64,000 bases of DNA from Onstottus_B arcticum (GTDB lineage Bacteria > Acidobacteriota > Blastocatellia > UBA7656): positions 45,427-109,426 of the forward strand of contig JBBPIE010000024.1 of NCBI GenBank assembly GCA_038040485.1, written 5' to 3'. Below are positions 60,938 to 64,000 of this stretch, in pieces. Numbering within the stretch: position 1 is the first letter of the stretch; the number at the start of each line of letters is the position of its first letter. A program made the translations under genes and the position numbers. The notes below the pieces were generated by a model. It made no database searches. It was not told the origin of the DNA and saw only the letters and a list, made by a program, of their open reading frames with translations.

Positions 60938-63196
60938 ATGTTTTCAAATGCGTTCAGCGTCTTGAAAGGCTGCGTTGTTGTTTTGGCATTCAGCGCGCTG
61001 GCACTAACCTCGGTACAATCGCAGCAAGACCCCGGCAAAGTTGACTTCCGCCGCGATGTCCAGCCCCTCTTGAGGCAACACTGCGTTAGCTGCCACGGAC
61101 CTTCGCAGCAGATGAACACGTTTCGCCTCGACCGTCGACGCGACGCGATGAAGGGCGGCACAGCCCCAATGATCGCGCCCGGCAGCAGTCAGTCGAGCAG
61201 GTTCTACCTCAAACTGATCGGAAGCCAGTACGGTCCGCAGATGCCGCCGACCGGAGCTCTGCCGCAGAAGCAGATCGATATCCTGAAAGCGTGGATCGAT
61301 CAGGGCGCCGAGTGGCCCGATGAAGCTTCGGGAGAAGAACCGTCGCCGCCAGCCGACCCGAAGGCTGCGCCAATCATGAAGGCGTTGCGTGAAGGCGATA
61401 AACAAGCTTTCAGGAGGCTCGCGCTTGAGCAACCGAAGGCTGGCAATCTGCGCGGGGCGGGCGGCACGACACCGCTTATGCAAGCCGCTTTGTATGGAGA
61501 CGCTGAATCGCTTCGGCTGCTACTGGACAACGGCGCCGATCCCAACCTTGGCAATGAAGCTGGAGCGACGGCGTTGATGTGGTCGGCGAACGATTTTGAG
61601 AAGACTCGGCTGCTGCTGGATCGCGGCGCCGATGTGAACGCGCGCTCCGAAGACAGCCGCACCGCGCTGCTGATCGCGGCGGGACAGTTTGGTTGTCGCG
61701 AGGTTGTGAAGCTGCTCCTCGACCGCGGCGCGGACATCAAGGCGAAGTCGCCCGGGCTTGGCGGAGACATGACACCGCTGACTGAGGCGGCGCGGCTCCC
61801 CGACGAAGCGCTTCTGCGCTTGCTTATCGAGCGGGGCGCCGACTTGAGAGCCGCCGGACCTGGCCCGCTTGTGTACGCTCAATATGCGCAGTGCGAGAAA
61901 TGTATCGATGTGCTGACAGCGGGCGCCGCCCCCGAGCTCCTCGGTATGGGTGCGGTGTTTTCCGCCCCGCCGAACCTGGACGCGACGGCGATAGCTCGCT
62001 GGCTGGCTCGAGGTGTGGACGCCAACACAAAGGACCCGGGTGGCAACACGCTTCTGATGCTGGCCTGCAGCTCAGACTCGCTTCCGGTTGAGTCGGTCAA
62101 GACTCTGATTGCGCGTGGGGCTGATGTTAACGCCAGAAATGCGGAAGGAAGATCGGCGATGGATTTCGCCAAGCTGAGAGGCGCAACGCCGGTCGTTGAT
62201 CTTCTGGCCAAGGCCGGCGCGAAGGAAGCCACGCCGTTCAAGATCGAGTCCAACAAACCAAAGCCCGCCGGCTCATCTCGAGAAGCAATTGCGAGAAGCA
62301 TCCCGCTGCTTCAGAAGTCCGACTCTATCTTTCTTCAAAAGTCAGGTTGTGTGTCGTGCCACAACAACACACTTACGGCAATGACGATCGCCTCGGTTCG
62401 CAAACGAGGCTTTGCCCTTGACGAGCAGATCGCGAAGCGTCAGGTGAAGAAGATCGCAGCTTTCATCGAGACCTGGCGCGAGCGGGCCTTGCAGGGCGTC
62501 GGGATTCCCGGAGACTCGGACACCGTCGGCTACATTCTGCTGGGCCTCGCAGCCGAGAACCACCCGCCGGATGAGGCTACCGACGCGATGGCTCGCTTCG
62601 TCAAAGGACAACAGTATCCGGACGGAGGATGGCGAATATTTGCGCATCGGCCGCCGATTGAATCCAGCGACATACAAGTCACCGCCGTTTCGTTGAGATC
62701 GCTCCAGCTTTACGGGCCAAAAGCGCACCGCGCCGAGTATCAAGCGGCTGTTAAGCGTGCCGCGGATTGGTTGATGAAAACGCAGCCGCAAACGACAGAG
62801 GACCGCGCGTTTCACTTTCTCGGTCTGGGATGGGCTGGCGTGAATGCTAAGCACGCGATCATCCGGAAGGGCGTGCGAGGCATTTTGGCGCACCAGCGAT
62901 CGGACGGCGGTTGGGCTCAGCTCCCTTCACTTGCGAGCGACGCCTACGCAACCGGCCTGGCTTTGGTGGCGTTGAGGGAGGCCGGTGCTCTGCCTGCGAC
63001 CGATCCGGCTTATAAGCGAGGGATCGCGTTTCTTCTGAAGACGCAACTCGAAGACGGATCGTGGTACGTGAAGAGCCGGGCCATTCCGTTTCAGCCTTTC
63101 TTCGAGAGCGGCTTTCCTCACGGACACGACCAGTGGGTTTCAATGGCAGCAAGCAACTGGGCGACGATGGCGCTTGCGCTTGATGCGAGGCGCTGA
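60938..63196 (+). CDS. Cytochrome c / ankyrin / cyclase-like repeat fusion protein
   Basis: The 752-residue exported protein starts with a signal peptide (GCVVVLAFSALALTSVQS). A planctomycete-type cytochrome domain follows, with CVSCHGPSQQMNTFRLD (about residue 50) and PQMPPTGALPQKQIDILKAW. About eight ankyrin repeats come next (TPLMQAALYGDAESLRLLLD, TALLIAAGQFGCREVVKLLL), residues about 150-430. A second CxxCH (GCVSCHNN, near residue 470) precedes a terpene-cyclase-like helical repeat region (YPDGGWRIF, HQRSDGGWAQLP, DGSWYVKS). It is probably periplasmic; function unknown. Confidence 0.8.
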   Translation: MFSNAFSVLKGCVVVLAFSALALTSVQSQQDPGKVDFRRDVQPLLRQHCVSCHGPSQQMNTFRLDRRRDAMKGGTAPMIAPGSSQSSRFYLKLIGSQYGPQMPPTGALPQKQIDILKAWIDQGAEWPDEASGEEPSPPADPKAAPIMKALREGDKQAFRRLALEQPKAGNLRGAGGTTPLMQAALYGDAESLRLLLDNGADPNLGNEAGATALMWSANDFEKTRLLLDRGADVNARSEDSRTALLIAAGQFGCREVVKLLLDRGADIKAKSPGLGGDMTPLTEAARLPDEALLRLLIERGADLRAAGPGPLVYAQYAQCEKCIDVLTAGAAPELLGMGAVFSAPPNLDATAIARWLARGVDANTKDPGGNTLLMLACSSDSLPVESVKTLIARGADVNARNAEGRSAMDFAKLRGATPVVDLLAKAGAKEATPFKIESNKPKPAGSSREAIARSIPLLQKSDSIFLQKSGCVSCHNNTLTAMTIASVRKRGFALDEQIAKRQVKKIAAFIETWRERALQGVGIPGDSDTVGYILLGLAAENHPPDEATDAMARFVKGQQYPDGGWRIFAHRPPIESSDIQVTAVSLRSLQLYGPKAHRAEYQAAVKRAADWLMKTQPQTTEDRAFHFLGLGWAGVNAKHAIIRKGVRGILAHQRSDGGWAQLPSLASDAYATGLALVALREAGALPATDPAYKRGIAFLLKTQLEDGSWYVKSRAIPFQPFFESGFPHGHDQWVSMAASNWATMALALDARR

Positions 63197-63428
63197 GGGG
63201 ACGACTCAGCAAGCAGCCAGCGGAGAGAAAACGAAGAACGCCAGTCTGTAGTTAGAGAACCGCCATAACGTTGGTATCAGCGGGCGTGCCATCGAGAAAT
63301 CCGGTTTGATAAGAAGATTGCTTTGGCGCGCTCCGCTGGATGCCAGAGTTAGACCCGTCTCAATGCTCACACACCGTCACCATAGCGCCGCGGCCACATT
63401 CAGTTCCCTCGTCTCGCTTTGCATTCTC

Positions 63429-63818
63429 TTAGTTCTCTTTCAGCATCTGGCGTAACTCATTTGTCCTTTCCTTGATCATCCAGGTTAAACAGCGGGTGCT
63501 AATCGCTGCGTAAAGGCTCATATCCTGACTTGTATAACTCTTATACTCGCAGTTAGCATCTCGGTACTTGATCCACGCCTGCTGAGCCTTTTTCAATGCC
63601 ACCTTATGCCCTTCATCAGCTAGTTTCGAGACTAGCTGTCGATAGACCCTGTTCATTTCCGCATAAGCCCTATTATATTCTCTTTCTTCACATATATTGA
63701 TATCCGCGGTTCCTTGAAGATGTGCGCAAGGATCTTTGGCTTTTCGCTTCTGCCCAGGATTAGCTGCGATCATTAAAACGCATAGGATAATAGAAGTGGC
63801 AGAGCCTAGAACTCTCAT
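63429..63818 (-). CDS. LprI/DUF1311-family exported protein
   Basis: The 129-residue protein has a signal peptide (GSATSIILCVLMIAANPG) and the DUF1311 pattern: ADINICEEREYNRAYAEMNR, then LKKAQQAWIKYRDANCEYKS and a third Cys in ISTRCLTWMIKERTNEL. Family members inhibit lysozyme or are of unknown role. ATG 63818 has AGGAGAG upstream; GTG 63821 is an alternative. It stands alone near the window end; 63819-64000 shows nothing further. Confidence 0.8.
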   Translation of the reverse strand: MRVLGSATSIILCVLMIAANPGQKRKAKDPCAHLQGTADINICEEREYNRAYAEMNRVYRQLVSKLADEGHKVALKKAQQAWIKYRDANCEYKSYTSQDMSLYAAISTRCLTWMIKERTNELRQMLKEN

Positions 63819-64000
63819 CACGCTCTCCTGTGCTGAACGGTATCGTTAACGAATCCTAAATTCGCTTTCAGCTCTCACCGATGTCACAAATACATGAGTT
63901 ATTCAACAAGCACTGAATCGTGCCCCCAATTTAGCCAGCAAGGGTCTAACGTATAGGGTTTTATCCACAATGCCCGTGAGGACTGACTGAGAAGAGAACT

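Overview
The window is a chromosomal segment of a GC-rich, Gram-negative-type soil bacterium, most likely an Acidobacteriota member close to Blastocatellia. That placement is inference. It rests on the gene mix: a class II (adenosylcobalamin) ribonucleotide reductase, a quinoprotein with a dihaem c-type cytochrome, a cytochrome/ankyrin/cyclase fusion, an S55-domain secreted protein, a collagen-like protein, a HisZ-dependent histidine operon, and many different dispersed hairpin repeats between genes. No rRNA, tRNA, CRISPR array or complete insertion sequence was recognised.

Layout. 0.1-5 kb: an isopropylmalate-synthase-like enzyme, a family 39 type glycosyltransferase, an esterase and a ketopantoate reductase. 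5-8.3 kb: nrdJ, with its own promoter, a long leader that can fold into several hairpins, and a downstream terminator. 8.3-19.9 kb: CoA-based lipid or acid metabolism (acyl-CoA dehydrogenase, class III CoA-transferase, two hot-dog dehydratases, an HMG-CoA-synthase-like protein with a Zn-ribbon, an SDR, an esterase), with a collagen-like protein, a broken VapBC locus and an amino-acid permease. 19.9-24.1 kb: a DUF1573-type exported protein whose frame is crossed by a UGA, then glnA, a LEA-type-2 protein and DinB.

24-40.3 kb is a minus-strand histidine operon, hisZ-G-D-C-(aspartic protease)-B-H ... A-F ... I. It is broken twice. A block of about 7.4 kb lies between hisH and hisA and holds a DUF4177-like gene, quinoprotein and cytochrome, a PhoPQ-activated-like protein behind a triplicated leader, a two-gene PD-(D/E)XK nuclease module with a frameshift, and a rhodanese remnant. 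An opposite-strand GxxExxY gene bordered by inverted repeats lies between hisF and hisI. hisF itself carries an in-frame low-complexity insertion just after its catalytic aspartate.

40.3-50.1 kb: folK, an RlmI-like methyltransferase, two paralogous short coiled-coil proteins, a propeller protein with an S55 protein, folD, a UBP zinc finger and a Dps-like ferritin. 50.1-54.5 kb: a DUF4198 protein, a MITE-like element with an 8-bp target duplication, an M28 peptidase and a peptidoglycan-binding protein. 54.4-56.8 kb looks accessory: a small zinc-HTH protein, a membrane-anchored unknown and a Cys-rich secreted protein with calcium-binding-like motifs. 56.9-60.1 kb is a xerC, D-threonine-aldolase-like, hemF run. 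The window ends with a DUF2442 protein, the cytochrome/ankyrin/cyclase fusion and an LprI-like protein.

The observations most worth checking are the in-frame UGA followed 8 nt later by a 10-bp bulged hairpin in the DUF1573 gene (possible selenoprotein), the structured nrdJ leader, the two-gene nuclease module inside the his operon, and the GxxExxY gene embedded in inverted dispersed repeats.
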